From Brevundimonas sp. MF30-B (GTDB lineage Bacteria; Pseudomonadota; Alphaproteobacteria; Caulobacterales; Caulobacteraceae), in NCBI RefSeq assembly GCF_004683885.1, contig NZ_CP038440.1:964001-1028000 (forward strand): a DNA stretch of 64,000 bases, in the 5' to 3' direction. Shown here piece by piece: positions 54,710 to 63,200 of this stretch (positions are counted from its first letter, which is position 1; the number at the start of each line of letters is the position of its first letter). Under the pieces are notes generated by a model, which searched no databases, was not told the origin of the DNA, and saw only the letters and a program-made list of their open reading frames with translations. The position numbers were made by a program, and so were the translations under genes.

Positions 54710-56198
54710 AACCTTCGATAATATCCCGAACTGCGGCCACCATCTGGCCGCGTGGCACGACCCGCTGTCCGGGCCGTTCGGCCTTCCACGCCTCGTTGTC
54801 GGCGATGGCGGCGGCGCGGGCGCGGCCGGCGTCCAGATCCTTGAGCGTCACCTGACCCGCCGCGATCTCGTCCCCGCCCAGGATGACCGCGACCGGCGAA
54901 CGCCGTCGGTCGGCGTATTTCATCTGCGCCTTCATGCCTGCGTGGCCCAGATAGACTTCGGCCGGTAAGCCCGCGCGGCGCAGCTCGGCCACCGCATCCA
55001 GATAGTGGCTCATGTCGTCCTGGCTGAAGACGATGACCACCGCCGGGCCGCGCGTCTCGTCCTGGGCGCCGCGTCCCGCCGCGCGCAGGGCCGACGCCAG
55101 ACGCGAAACGCCGAACGAAAAACCGGTCGCCGGCGTGCGCTCGCCGGTGAAGCGCGCCACCAGGTCGTCGTAGCGCCCGCCCCCGCCGATCGACCCGAAC
55201 CGGACCGGCCGGCCCTTCTCGTCGGTGGTGCTGAGCAGCAGCTCCGCCTCGAACACCGCGCCGGTGTAGTATTCCAGTCCCCGCACGATGGCTGGATCGA
55301 ACTGGACCTGGGCCTGGCCCGCGCCCATGGCCGTCAGGGCCCGGTCGATGGCCGACAGCTCCGCCAGGGCGGCGTCGCCCGCCGCGCCCAGGGCGCCGGA
55401 CGAAGCGATGGCGTCCAGCACGGTCGCGCGGCTGAGGTCCTGCGCCGCGGCGGAAGTCAGGAACGCCTCCACCGCCGTGATCGCCGCGCCCGACAGCTGG
55501 GCGCCCTTGGTGTAGTCGCCTGACTCGTCCAGCCGGCCCTCACCCAGCAGGGCGCGCACGCCCTCGATGCCCAGACGGTCGAACTTATCGATGGCCCGGA
55601 GCGCCGTCAGACGCTGGCGCGGGTCGGCCACGCCTTGCGCCTCGAACAGGGCGTCGAACAGCTTGCGGCTGGAGACGCGGACCACCGCCTGGCCTTCGCC
55701 CAGGCCGGCAGCCTTCAGCCCCTCGACCGCCATGGCGATGATCTCGGCGTCCGCCTCGGGCCGGTCCGAGCCGACGGTGTCGGCGTCGCACTGGACGAAC
55801 TCGCGGAAGCGGCCGGGACCGGGCTTCTCGTTGCGCCAGACCGGACCGTAGGCGTAGCGGCGGAACGGCTTGGGCAAGGTCTCCCACGACTGCGCCGCGA
55901 ACCGGGCCAGCGGCGCGGTGTGGTCGTAGCGCAGCGCCATCCAGCTGTCGGCGCCGTCGTCCTCGGGATCGTCCTGCAGCGCGAAGACGCCCTCGTTGGG
56001 CCGGTCGGCGTCGGGCAGGAACTTGCCCAGCGCATCCGCGAACTCGAAAGCAGGCGTCTCCAGCGGCTCGAAGCCCCAGCGCTCATAGACCTCGGACACG
56101 CGCGCGACGATGCGGCGCTCGGCGGTCAGGTCGCGGCCGCGGCGGTCGGCGAAGCCACGCGGATTGCGGGCGACGGGGCGTGAGGAGGCGTCGGTCAT
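54681..56198 (-). CDS. hisS: Histidyl-tRNA synthetase, alphaproteobacterial type
   Basis: Class II synthetase for tRNA-His, 505 residues. Motif 2 reads FRRYAYGPVWRNEKPGPGRF (about 113-132), unlike the canonical bacterial RHERPQ-x-GR. The histidine-binding segments (GLEYYTGAVFEA and GGGGRYDDL) are intact. The alphaproteobacterial HisRS branch is known to charge tRNA-His lacking the otherwise universal G-1, and the sequence here fits that branch. It stands alone, 41 bases upstream (in transcription) of nothing on its strand, with a hairpin over its stop. DUF418 lies on the same strand behind it. Confidence 0.95.
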   Translation of the reverse strand: MTDASSRPVARNPRGFADRRGRDLTAERRIVARVSEVYERWGFEPLETPAFEFADALGKFLPDADRPNEGVFALQDDPEDDGADSWMALRYDHTAPLARFAAQSWETLPKPFRRYAYGPVWRNEKPGPGRFREFVQCDADTVGSDRPEADAEIIAMAVEGLKAAGLGEGQAVVRVSSRKLFDALFEAQGVADPRQRLTALRAIDKFDRLGIEGVRALLGEGRLDESGDYTKGAQLSGAAITAVEAFLTSAAAQDLSRATVLDAIASSGALGAAGDAALAELSAIDRALTAMGAGQAQVQFDPAIVRGLEYYTGAVFEAELLLSTTDEKGRPVRFGSIGGGGRYDDLVARFTGERTPATGFSFGVSRLASALRAAGRGAQDETRGPAVVIVFSQDDMSHYLDAVAELRRAGLPAEVYLGHAGMKAQMKYADRRRSPVAVILGGDEIAAGQVTLKDLDAGRARAAAIADNEAWKAERPGQRVVPRGQMVAAVRDIIEGSSININTGV

Positions 56199-56218
56199 GT
56201 CGGGCGCTTAAGCCATCG

Positions 56219-56239
56219 GCCGCGCGCTCGCAACGCGGC
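56219..56239 (-). terminator. Hairpin after the DUF418 gene
   Basis: GCCGCG (56219-56224) and CGCGGC (56234-56239) with a 9-base loop lies immediately after the DUF418 stop in the direction of transcription, in the 41 bases before the hisS start. No T tract. Confidence 0.35.
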
Positions 56240-57439
56240 TTAGTTCTGGCGGCGGATCGCGACGCGCCGGCCCAGGGTCAGCGATCGCCACAACCACTCG
56301 AACGGACCATACTGGAAACGCGCCAGCCATAGCGGCGACCAGATCAGCTGAAGCGCCCAGACCGCCACGACCAAGGCCCACAGCGCGGGCCAGTCCATCA
56401 GGCCGAACCATCCCAGTCCCCGACCGACGTAAAAGATCGTAGTCATGATCAGCGTCTGCGTCAGATAGTTGGTGAAGGCCATCCGGCCGGCCGCCTTCAG
56501 CGGCGTCAGCAACGCGCCGGCGCCGAACCGGATCAGCAGGATCAGCACCGTGACGTAGCCCAGGGCGATCACCGGCGCGAACAGGTCGTTGACGGGCCGG
56601 CTCATGTACTGCGGGAACGGAAAGTCCTGGGCCAGCATAGCGCGAGCGTGCGCCGCCGCGCCCGCCAGCAGCACGCCGGCGACGACGACCAGCGCCAGAT
56701 AGGCCCAGACCGGCCAGCGGCCCGTCCAGAACCCAAGCTTGAAGAGTCCCAGCCCGGCCAGCATCAGGCCGATGGTGGAGGGGCCGAAGCCGATCAGGCT
56801 GTTGGGCTGAAGCACGGCCCAGGCCTGGAAGTTCTGCCAGGTCCCGGCCAGAGCGCCCTCACGATAGGCGGCGATAGTGGCGCGCACCCCTTCTGCTCCA
56901 CCCAGGGCCATGCTGGTGCGCACCTCGCTCAGGACGTCGGGCGGCGCATAGGCCAGGGCCGCCATTGCGCCGGCATAGGCCAAGCCTAATCCGAACCAGG
57001 TGCAAGCGCCGAGGATCAGCAGGCTGCGCCCGCTCCATGACCGCATGCGCATCGCGATGAAGCCGCACACGGCATAGAGAAACAGCACGTCGCCGTACCA
57101 GAACACCAGGCCGTGGATCAGACCGAACAGCGCCAGCCAGCCCAGCCGCCGCGACAACAGGCGGCCTCGGGTCTCATCGCCATGCTCGCCCCCTACGAGA
57201 AAGATCGAGACGCCGAACAGCATGGAGAACAGGGCGAGGAACTTGCGCTCGAAGCCCACATGCATCGTCGCCCAGCCCAAGGCCGACCAACCCTCCAGCG
57301 GAAACGGCGACAGGTTCGGCGACGGATAGACCGCCATCGGCATGGCGTAGGTAATGACGTTGACCGCCAGTATTCCGAGGATGGCCAGGCCGCGCGCCGC
57401 ATCCAGGGTGTCGATGCGTGCCCCACCGGGCGCGTTCAT
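56240..57439 (-). CDS. DUF418-domain multi-pass membrane protein
   Basis: A 399-residue membrane protein with about nine to ten hydrophobic helices. It opens IDTLDAARGLAILGILAVN (about 8-26), the family's first helix, and ends with the DUF418 domain proper (about 230-395), including AGRMAFTNYLTQT and the final FQYGPFEWLWRSLT. Function is unknown; DUF418 proteins are related to acyltransferase-3-like membrane proteins. The start at 57439 overlaps the preceding gene's stop as ATGA. It is the last gene of hbd-unknown-DUF418. Confidence 0.9.
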   Translation of the reverse strand: MNAPGGARIDTLDAARGLAILGILAVNVITYAMPMAVYPSPNLSPFPLEGWSALGWATMHVGFERKFLALFSMLFGVSIFLVGGEHGDETRGRLLSRRLGWLALFGLIHGLVFWYGDVLFLYAVCGFIAMRMRSWSGRSLLILGACTWFGLGLAYAGAMAALAYAPPDVLSEVRTSMALGGAEGVRATIAAYREGALAGTWQNFQAWAVLQPNSLIGFGPSTIGLMLAGLGLFKLGFWTGRWPVWAYLALVVVAGVLLAGAAAHARAMLAQDFPFPQYMSRPVNDLFAPVIALGYVTVLILLIRFGAGALLTPLKAAGRMAFTNYLTQTLIMTTIFYVGRGLGWFGLMDWPALWALVVAVWALQLIWSPLWLARFQYGPFEWLWRSLTLGRRVAIRRQN

Positions 57440-57996
57440 CGCGGCTGGCCGCTCATCAGCCCAAGCCGGTCGCGCACCGGTTTGGGCCGAGCGCGGAAGG
57501 CCACGAAGGCGGCGATCAGTCCCGCCCACAGGCCGTGACTGACGCCCACCAGCATGGCGATGGGCAGGCCGCCCAAGCCGTAGATCAGAAGCAAGGTCTC
57601 CACAGAGCCCAAGGCCTGCCCCAGGCTCTGAGACTGGACCGCGCCCAGGATGACCATCACCAAGGCGACCACCAGCTGCAGCCCGGCCGCCAGCAGCCCG
57701 CCGAACAGGATGAAACGCCAGACCACGCCCAGCCGGGTCGATGGCCGATCGTCGCGATCCAGCTCGCGGCGCAGCAGAGCCAGACCGGCCGGCACGGCGA
57801 TCACGGCGATGATCAGGACGGTCAACCGCCAGTCCATCTCAAAACCGGGCCACCAGTTCGCCGGCGGCCAGATCGGCAGTGTCAGCCACAGCGGCGGCCA
57901 CAGGGCGCCGGCCAAGGCAGCGATGGCGACAGGCGCGCCGCCGCCGCGCCAGACGACGCCTTCTCGCCCCGGAAGGTCTTGAACCGTGCGGATCAT
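57436..57996 (-). CDS. Membrane protein of unknown function
   Basis: No family recognised. The 186-residue product has four hydrophobic stretches: about 23-43 (weak, Pro/Trp-rich), 57-75, 91-118 and 133-163. A charged cytosolic-looking loop (RRELDRDDRPSTR) lies between the second and third. It resembles small integral membrane proteins of transporter-like size, but no motif is visible. Its start overlaps the hbd stop and its stop overlaps the DUF418 start, both as ATGA, which supports it as a real gene and suggests that the two membrane proteins work together. Confidence 0.75.
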   Translation of the reverse strand: MIRTVQDLPGREGVVWRGGGAPVAIAALAGALWPPLWLTLPIWPPANWWPGFEMDWRLTVLIIAVIAVPAGLALLRRELDRDDRPSTRLGVVWRFILFGGLLAAGLQLVVALVMVILGAVQSQSLGQALGSVETLLLIYGLGGLPIAMLVGVSHGLWAGLIAAFVAFRARPKPVRDRLGLMSGQPR

Positions 57997-58871
57997 CGGG
58001 TCGGCGCCGGCGTCGGGCCGGAATAGTCATAGAAGCCGCGCCCGCTCTTACGCCCCAGCCAGCCGGCCTCGACATATTTCACCAGCAGCGGGCAGGGCCG
58101 GTATTTCGTGTCGGCCAGCCCCTCGTGCAGCACGTTCATGATGGCCAGCACCACGTCCAGCCCCATGAAATCGGCCAGCTCCAGCGGCCCCATGGGATGG
58201 TTGGCGCCCAGCTTCAGCGCCGTGTCGATCGAGGCCACGTCGCCGACTCCCTCGTACAAGGTGTAGACCGCTTCATTCATCATCGGCGCGAGGATGCGGT
58301 TGACGATGAAGGCGGGGAAATCCTCGGCCTCTGTCGTGGTCTTGCCCAGGCTTTCGGCGAAGGCGACGGCGATCTCGTAGGTTTGGGCCGAGGTGGCGAT
58401 GCCCCTTACGATCTCGACCAGCTTCATCACCGGCGCCGGCTTCATGAAGTGCAGGCCTATGAACCGCTCGGGCCGGTCGGTCACCGACGCCAGCCGCGTG
58501 ATCGAGATCGAAGAGGTGTTGGACGCCAGGAGCGTGTCCGGCCCCAGCAGCGGCGTCAGCTCGGCCAGAACCGCCTTCTTGGCCGCCTCCTGTTCGGAAA
58601 TGGCTTCGATGACCAGGTCGGCCTTGGCCGCCTCGCCCAGCGACGAGACCATCGATATCCGCTTCAGCGCCGCCTCGGCGGTCGCCGCATCGACCAGGTC
58701 GCGCGCCACGCGCCGCGCCAGGCTGGCGCCGATCACGCCCTGCGCCCCGGCCGACCGCTCCGCCGAGACGTCGTACAGCCGCACCTCATAGCCGCCCAGC
58801 GCCACGGCCTGGGCGATGCCCGAGCCCATCTGTCCGGCGCCGAGAATGGATACGGTCTTGATCGAGGTCAT
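57993..58871 (-). CDS. hbd: 3-hydroxybutyryl-CoA dehydrogenase
   Basis: Oxidises or reduces 3-hydroxybutyryl-CoA with NAD(P), in fatty acid or PHB metabolism. The 292-residue length is typical. The Rossmann motif GAGQMGSGIA (about 11-20), the SNTSSIS catalytic Ser region, the catalytic His in GLHFMKPAPVMKLVE, the Glu/Asn region around NRILAPMMNEA and the C-terminal GANHPMGPLELADFMG are all present. The start at 58871 is preferred to an upstream in-frame ATG. Usual neighbours etfA/etfB are not here; instead the gene is coupled to two membrane proteins. Confidence 0.94.
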   Translation of the reverse strand: MTSIKTVSILGAGQMGSGIAQAVALGGYEVRLYDVSAERSAGAQGVIGASLARRVARDLVDAATAEAALKRISMVSSLGEAAKADLVIEAISEQEAAKKAVLAELTPLLGPDTLLASNTSSISITRLASVTDRPERFIGLHFMKPAPVMKLVEIVRGIATSAQTYEIAVAFAESLGKTTTEAEDFPAFIVNRILAPMMNEAVYTLYEGVGDVASIDTALKLGANHPMGPLELADFMGLDVVLAIMNVLHEGLADTKYRPCPLLVKYVEAGWLGRKSGRGFYDYSGPTPAPTR

Positions 58872-58950
58872 GGTCAGCGGCAGGGCGGTTGCGGAGGCGC
58901 GCACCTTAGGAACATGGGGGGCGGGCGCAAGCGGAGTCTGTCCTGCGGGG

Positions 58951-59280
58951 TCAGTAGCCGCCCAACAGACGCAGCAGCGTCACATGCAGGGCCGGCAGCA
59001 GATAGCCGCGTACGCCCTGGATCACGATCAAGGCGATGATCGGGGTGATGTCCAGGCCGCCCAGGCTGGGGATCACACGCCGCAGCGGATCAAGGATCGG
59101 TCCGGTCAATCGATCCAGCCCATACGCCAGCTGGCCCACGAACCGGTTGCGGGGATTGATCACATCGAAGGCGAACAACCAGCTCAGAATCGCCGAGGCG
59201 ATGATGGCTATGACCAGAAGGAGCAGCAGGGCGTTGGCGACGAAGAAGATGAAGCCGAGCACGCCGACGATGAGGTTCAT
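58951..59280 (-). CDS. YggT-family membrane protein
   Basis: A 109-residue protein with two hydrophobic regions (about 5-35 and 75-100) and the family motif DRLTGPILDPLRRVIPSLGGLDITPIIAL (about 56-84; first 20 residues diagnostic). YggT proteins are linked to osmotic stress and cell-division-zone envelope functions, but the mechanism is unknown. It is separated from hbd by 79 bases on the same strand. A tRNA-Ala gene is divergent, 138 bases away. Confidence 0.93.
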   Translation of the reverse strand: MNLIVGVLGFIFFVANALLLLLVIAIIASAILSWLFAFDVINPRNRFVGQLAYGLDRLTGPILDPLRRVIPSLGGLDITPIIALIVIQGVRGYLLPALHVTLLRLLGGY

Positions 59281-59354
59281 GGGGAAATGTCCTTGGGAAT
59301 CTGCGGCGGACCTTAGCCGAAAACGGCCGCCGGTCTAATCTCCAGATCACCCAG

Positions 59355-59384
59355 TTGACACCCGCCCCGCCGCCCGCCTATGTC
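59355..59384 (+). promoter_or_regulatory. Promoter of tRNA-Ala
   Basis: TTGACA at 59355-59360 (perfect -35), then CCTATGTC at 59377-59384, six of eight matches to the Caulobacter housekeeping -10 GCTANAWC at a suitable distance. The tRNA begins 34 bases later. Confidence 0.6.
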
Positions 59385-59418
59385 GCGCCTCGCCTGGGGC
59401 CCGATCCAGACTGGAAAC

Positions 59419-59494
<76 letters not shown>

Positions 59495-59580
59495 GGCGCA
59501 TCTATTTTCCGCAATTATTTCAAGCCTTTGTCGCACCGCCGGTTTAGTTACCCTAACCGCGACCCTAACTCGGAAGCGTC

Positions 59581-59820
59581 ATGACCGCCGGGCGCCCCAA
59601 CGCTGACCGTTTGGACGCGATGCTCGCCCACGCTGAGCCGGGTGCAGTGCTCGTCCTCAGCAACGCCGACTGGTTCGCCGTCCGAGCCGAACGCGCGCCA
59701 AGCGTTGATGATCACGGAGCCAAGGGCCTTATCTTCAGGGGGCGGCAGGTCTATGTGGGCGGTGAGACGCGCCTCATGGGCGCCGCCGAGGCCGCCGAGT
59801 GGGGCATCAGGCAGGTTTAG
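59581..59820 (+). CDS. Small hypothetical protein
   Basis: A 79-residue unrecognised protein with ATG preceded by GGAAG at a short distance of four bases. The composition is ordinary and soluble (no signal, no membrane helix). It ends in ETRLMGAAEAAEWGIRQV. It overlaps the convergent YD-unit gene by 14 bases. The frame is the longest in the segment and codon use is like the host's, but with no homology support it could be spurious. Confidence 0.5.
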   Translation: MTAGRPNADRLDAMLAHAEPGAVLVLSNADWFAVRAERAPSVDDHGAKGLIFRGRQVYVGGETRLMGAAEAAEWGIRQV

Positions 59821-60214
59821 GGGCTTCGGGCGAATGTGTCCTTGGGCGATAGGACGACTGACCATCATCACGCTCACCTGTCGAAACAGTCTGCTCTGAG
59901 TCAGACCGACGATCTTCTGGACCGGGTCTGGATTGAGCAGTCCAATCAATCACCGCATTTCCGGCCGCGTCGTTGATATGTTCGGCCCCGAAAGGCAGGC
60001 GTGCATCACTTTCTGAAGCGCAGCACGTTCGCGCGGTGCGATTGTTGGCCGCGTCGTAGCTGTAGCTCCGCGTCGAGCCTTCGCCGGAACTGGTGCTGAT
60101 CAGCCGGCCATGGACATCGTAGGCATAGACTCGGACTTGAGAATGGGCGGGCTCTGCTGGCGAAGCGCAGCAGATCATCGCGATCGCGCAAAAGGCGATT
60201 GTACAGGTCCGCAT
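59807..60214 (-). CDS. Small secreted single-YD-unit (mini-RHS) protein
   Basis: A 135-residue protein. The ATG at 60214 begins a hydrophobic signal segment (about 5-20, probable cut near residue 25). Residues 29-60 form one YD pair: YAYDVHGRLIS, a short linker, and YSYDAANNRT. This is the basic unit of RHS/YD-repeat proteins, here alone. Residues 61-135 are polar and unconserved. No catalytic domain is seen. It is divergent from the large RHS gene (81 bases between starts), so both could share regulation. It may be a decoy, an accessory or immunity-related partner, or a decayed remnant. Confidence 0.65.
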   Translation of the reverse strand: MRTCTIAFCAIAMICCASPAEPAHSQVRVYAYDVHGRLISTSSGEGSTRSYSYDAANNRTARTCCASESDARLPFGAEHINDAAGNAVIDWTAQSRPGPEDRRSDSEQTVSTGERDDGQSSYRPRTHSPEAPKPA

Positions 60215-60295
60215 CCCCAGGTCCCCCACACCGACAACTCTACCTTGACGCGTTCCTCGCTCCGAGACAACCTTGTTATGGGGAAGGGGGCAAGA

Positions 60296-63200
60296 ATGAA
60301 CCATAATCATAAACGCGGCGCGCGCCGTGTGCACGGTCGCGACGTCAGCGTGCTGGCGCTCATCTTGGCGGGCGCGCTCAGCAGTCCCGCGCTGGCGCAG
60401 GTTCAGCCCATCCCTCCGGAGTTTTATCAGCTCGACGGCCGAGGGGTGGACCTAGCCCGAGGCACTTTCAACTATTCGACGACCGAGGTGGTGATCGGCC
60501 AGCCCGGCGCGGGCGGCCTGGCGTATGGGCGCAGCTATCTCAGGCTCGGCTCGACCTGGCGGAACAACCTGCTGGGCAATCTGACGATCTCTGGCTCGGT
60601 CTACACGGTGGCGATCGGCGCGTCGGCCCAGGTGTTCATCTCGTCCGGCCCGGCCTTCAACCCTGTCATACGTGATGGGGCGACGCTGAGCCGCAGCGGC
60701 GACATCTTCACCTACACCACCGCCGACGGGGTCCAGGCCCGGTTCCGATTCTACAGCCCGACGACCTATCCGACCAACCGCTATGGCGGATATCCAATGA
60801 TCGATCTGCGCCATCCCAATGGGGAGCTGCGCACCTACGACTACGAAGAGACGCCCTACTGCACCGTCTGGTGGGAATGGGGCGAGTGCGCGGCGTTCGG
60901 CGCCGCCATGCGGCTGACCAGCGTGGTCAATAACTACGGCTACGCCATCAATTTCGACTACGCTTCCAACGACCCAGACATTGAAGGCGTTGAGCAGTGG
61001 CTGGATCTGCGCACCGTGCAGGGGCGCAACCTGGCCTATCCCGCCATCTGGGGTCCGTCGGTGACCTACGATAACGGCTTTCGGCCCACGGTCGTGACCG
61101 ACCAGGACAGCCGCGAGACGCATTACGCCTACAACAGCTGGGGCAGCCTGTCGGGCGTGCGCCTGCCGGGCGACGCCGCGGACACCGTCAGCGTGACCTA
61201 CGATACGAGCGTGGGCCGGGTCAGCGGGGTGACCGACGCCTCGGGAAGCTGGAGCTACGCCTCCACGGTCGCGGACGGCTTGAGGACGATGATCGCGACC
61301 GGCCCGATGGGCCAGCAGATAACGGCCGTGTCCGATGAGCAGACCCACCGCCTGCGCTCGGTGACCGACGCCCTGGGGCGCGAGGCGAGCTATCAATACG
61401 ACACCGGCGGACGGACGACGCGGGTCACGCGGCCCGAGGGCGACGCGACCGTGTGGACCTATGATGCGCGCGGCAACCGCCTGACCGAGACCCGGCAGCC
61501 CACGCCCGGCTCGGCCGAAGCGCCGGTGACGACAACCTGGACCTATCCGGAGGTGTGCGCCAATCCGGTCACCTGCAACCAGCCGACGGCCATGACCGAC
61601 GCGCGCGGCCATGTCACCGACTACACCTACGATCCTGCGCACGGCGGGATGACCAGCGTCACCGGGCCGGCGCCCACCATCGGCGCTGTGCGTCCCCAGA
61701 CCCGCATCGCCTATGCGGCTCAGACGGGATCGGGTTTCTCGGCGCCGGGAGGGGCGATCACCCTGCCGGTTTCGGTCTCGGCCTGCGCAACCCTGGCCTC
61801 GTGCGCCGGCACGGCGGACGAGGTGCGCAGGACGATCGCCTATGCGGGAGCGGGCGGGGCCAACAATCTGCTGCCCACCTCGACCTCCACGGGGGCGGGC
61901 GACGGTTCGCTGACCGCGACCACAAGCCAAACCTACACGCCCTTCGGCGACGTGGCCCGCGTGGACGGGCCGCTGACCGGGACGGAGGATTCGGTCCATT
62001 ACCGCTACGACACCGCGCGGCGATCGGTCGGCGTGATCGGCCCCGATCCGGATGGCGCGGGCCCTCTCCCGCGCCGGGCCTCGCGCATCACCTACGACCC
62101 GGCCGGGCGGGTGGTGCTTCAGGAGGTCGGCACGGTCGTCGGGCTGAGCGAGCCCGACTGGGCCGCCTTCGTCAGTCTGCAGCAGACCGCCGTCGTTCAC
62201 GATCCCGTGGGACGCCCAACGCATCAGCGCGTCCAGGCCGGCGGCCAGACCTTTGCCCTGACGCAGCTCGGCTACGACGCCGCCGGGCGGGTGGAGTGCG
62301 CGACAACGCGCATGGACCCGGCGGCCTTCGCCGCGCCGCCCGCCGACGCCTGCGCCCTGGGGCCGGTTGGCGCGTTCGGTCCGGACCGGATCCTGCGCAC
62401 CGCCTATGACGCGGTGGGTCGCCCGGTCTCGACGACCTCGGGTCATGGCACGGCCGATCCGATCACAGAGAGCGTGGCCTATACCGCCAATAGCCAGGTC
62501 GCCTCGCTGACCGACGGTCGGGGCAATGTCTCGGTGATGGAGTACGACGGCCTGGGTCGGTTGAGCCTTCAGCGCTATCCCAACCCAACGGGCGGCGGGA
62601 CCTCCACGACCGACTATGAGCAGTACGGCTACGACGCGGCCGGGAATCTGGTCACGATGCGCGACCGGGCGGGGCAGACGACCACGGCGGCCTACGACGC
62701 GCTGGGCCGCGTGACCCAGGTCGCCTATCCGGGCGCGACGCCGGACGTGGCGACCACCTATGACCTGCTGGGCCGGCCGCTGACGGTCTCGACGCCCGGT
62801 CAGACCCTGACCCAAGGCTGGGATGCGCTGGGCCGGCTGGTCACCGAGACCGGGCCGTTGGGGACGATGGCCTCGCAGTACGACCTGGCGGGGCGGCGCA
62901 CCCGCCTGACCTGGCCGGACGGCTTCTTCGCGGCCTACGACTACAACCTCGCCGGCGAGCTGACGGGCGTTCGCGAGAACGGGACCGACTGGCCCCTGGC
63001 GGCCTTCGCCTACGACGCCCTTGGCCGGCGCATCGGCCAGACCAACGCCAACGGCTCGATCGCGACCTGGGCCTATGACGGGGCCGGCCGGCTGGCCAGT
63101 CTGGGCCACGCCCTGGTCGATGCGCCGTACAATGTGACCCTGGGCTTCAGCTACAACCCGGCGGGCCAGATCGTCGCCCGGTCGGTGAGCAACCCGGCCT

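Noticed and set aside
59525..59575. Repeated ACCCTAAC bases before the small ORF
   Set aside because: Two copies only, no larger array; likely chance.
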